A stretch of DNA of 64,000 nt, taken from Mariluticola halotolerans. GTDB lineage: Bacteria; Pseudomonadota; Alphaproteobacteria; Rhizobiales; Devosiaceae. The translations under genes and the position numbers were made by a program. Position 1 is the stretch's first letter; each line of letters begins with the position of its first letter. Positions 63,553 to 64,000 of the stretch are shown here, one piece after another. The notes beneath the pieces were generated by a model that did not search any database, was not told the origin of the DNA, and worked only from the letters and a program-made list of their open reading frames with translations. The stretch is from positions 3,144,001 through 3,208,000 of the forward strand of contig NZ_CP090960.1 of assembly GCF_021611515.1 (NCBI RefSeq). The letters are read 5' to 3'.

Positions 63553-64000
63553 ATGGTGGCGAGTGCCAAGGAACTGGACAAGTTTGATCAGGCCATTCTC
63601 GATATCGTGTCGACGGATGGGCGGATCAGCATTACCGAACTGGCCAGCCGTATCGGTCTCAGTAAAACGCCGTGTCAGGCAAGGCTGCGGCGGCTGGAGG
63701 CGGAGGGCTATATTCTCGGCTATCGGGCCCAGCTGGACCCAGTGAAAATAGGCCGCGACCATGTGGCTTTTGTTGAGGTCAAGCTCAGCGACACGCGCGC
63801 CAAGGCGCTTTCCGCGTTTAACACTGCCGTTCTGAAAATTCCCGAGATCGAGCAATGCCACATGATCGCCGGCGGCTTTGATTATCTGCTGAAAGTGCGC
63901 ACCAGTGATATTGCCGAATACCGCTGGGTGATGGGCGAGAAAATCTCCGCCCTGCCGCATGTCGCCCATACCTCGACTTTTGTGGCGATGGAGGCGGTGC
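63553..64000 (+). CDS. putR: Lrp/AsnC family regulator, probable PutR (cut by window end)
   Basis: 149 residues are visible, nearly complete. N-terminal HTH: LDKFDQAILDIVSTDGRISITELASRIGLSKTPCQARLRRLEAEGYILGYRA. The RAM ligand domain follows (VAFVEVKLSD, IEQCHMIAGGFDYLLKVRTSDIAEY). Divergent from putA, the position of the proline-responsive activator PutR in other alphaproteobacteria. AGGAAA precedes ATG 63553. Confidence 0.93.
   Translation, partial: MVASAKELDKFDQAILDIVSTDGRISITELASRIGLSKTPCQARLRRLEAEGYILGYRAQLDPVKIGRDHVAFVEVKLSDTRAKALSAFNTAVLKIPEIEQCHMIAGGFDYLLKVRTSDIAEYRWVMGEKISALPHVAHTSTFVAMEAV

Overview
This 64 kb window is chromosomal DNA of a moderately GC-rich alphaproteobacterium. 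The gene set points to Hyphomicrobiales, and a Devosia-like genus would fit, but that is inference. The grounds are the many solute-binding-protein ABC systems, a PutA without a ribbon-helix-helix domain next to a divergent Lrp-type regulator, an RFN-controlled rib operon, and short palindromic intergenic repeats of the kind common in that order. I see no tRNA, rRNA, CRISPR array, insertion sequence or prophage. Almost all of it is catabolic and uptake functions plus two vitamin operons.

Layout. (1) 1-4475 (+): the end of a thiamine operon, thiE-thiF-thiY-tenA-thiZ-thiX, overlapping head to tail. (2) 4505-15142: an unassigned catabolic locus. A cupin and an arylformamidase-like hydrolase face an operon of mandelate-racemase-type enolase, peptide-type ABC ATPases, NAD-dependent epimerase, RidA, binding protein and two permeases. 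A GntR gene closes it. (3) 15357-21536: a solitary ThDP enzyme, then a minus-strand polar amino acid ABC operon ending in RidA and IclR. (4) 21904-23472: an exported serine hydrolase. (5) 23481-33745: a GntR regulator, a complete LIV-type ABC transporter, a D-amino-acid oxidoreductase, 4-hydroxyproline epimerase, cis-3-hydroxyproline dehydratase and a second proline-racemase-family protein with unusual active-site residues. (6) 33794-45702: two divergent operons for non-phosphorylative deoxysugar catabolism of the L-rhamnose type, with ABC transporter, two dehydrogenases, lactonase, two enolase-family dehydratases, a DapA-family enzyme, mutarotase and GntR regulator. (7) 45975-47834: an Rnk/GreA-like protein and glutamate dehydrogenase. 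(8) 47885-53585: a DeoR regulator, a PP2C-type phosphatase and an AfuA/FbpA-like binding protein diverge from their ATPase and fused permease, across two matching 22-bp palindromes. (9) 53870-57394: FMN riboswitch and ribD-ribE-ribBA-ribH. (10) 57395-57824: a mosaic of inverted short repeats. (11) 57825-64000: cutC, a D-threonine aldolase/D-serine dehydratase-family gene, putA and the start of putR.

How the parts connect. Hydroxyproline isomers taken up in region 5 would yield pyrroline intermediates, and the proline branch would be finished by PutA in region 11. Region 6 reads as an oxidation, lactone hydrolysis, dehydration and cleavage route, with two FadR-type operators between its divergent arms. 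Region 8 may be an importer of a phosphorylated solute coupled to a cytosolic phosphatase; that is a hypothesis from gene context. Several transport operons carry a strong hairpin just after the binding-protein gene, consistent with making more binding protein than membrane components.
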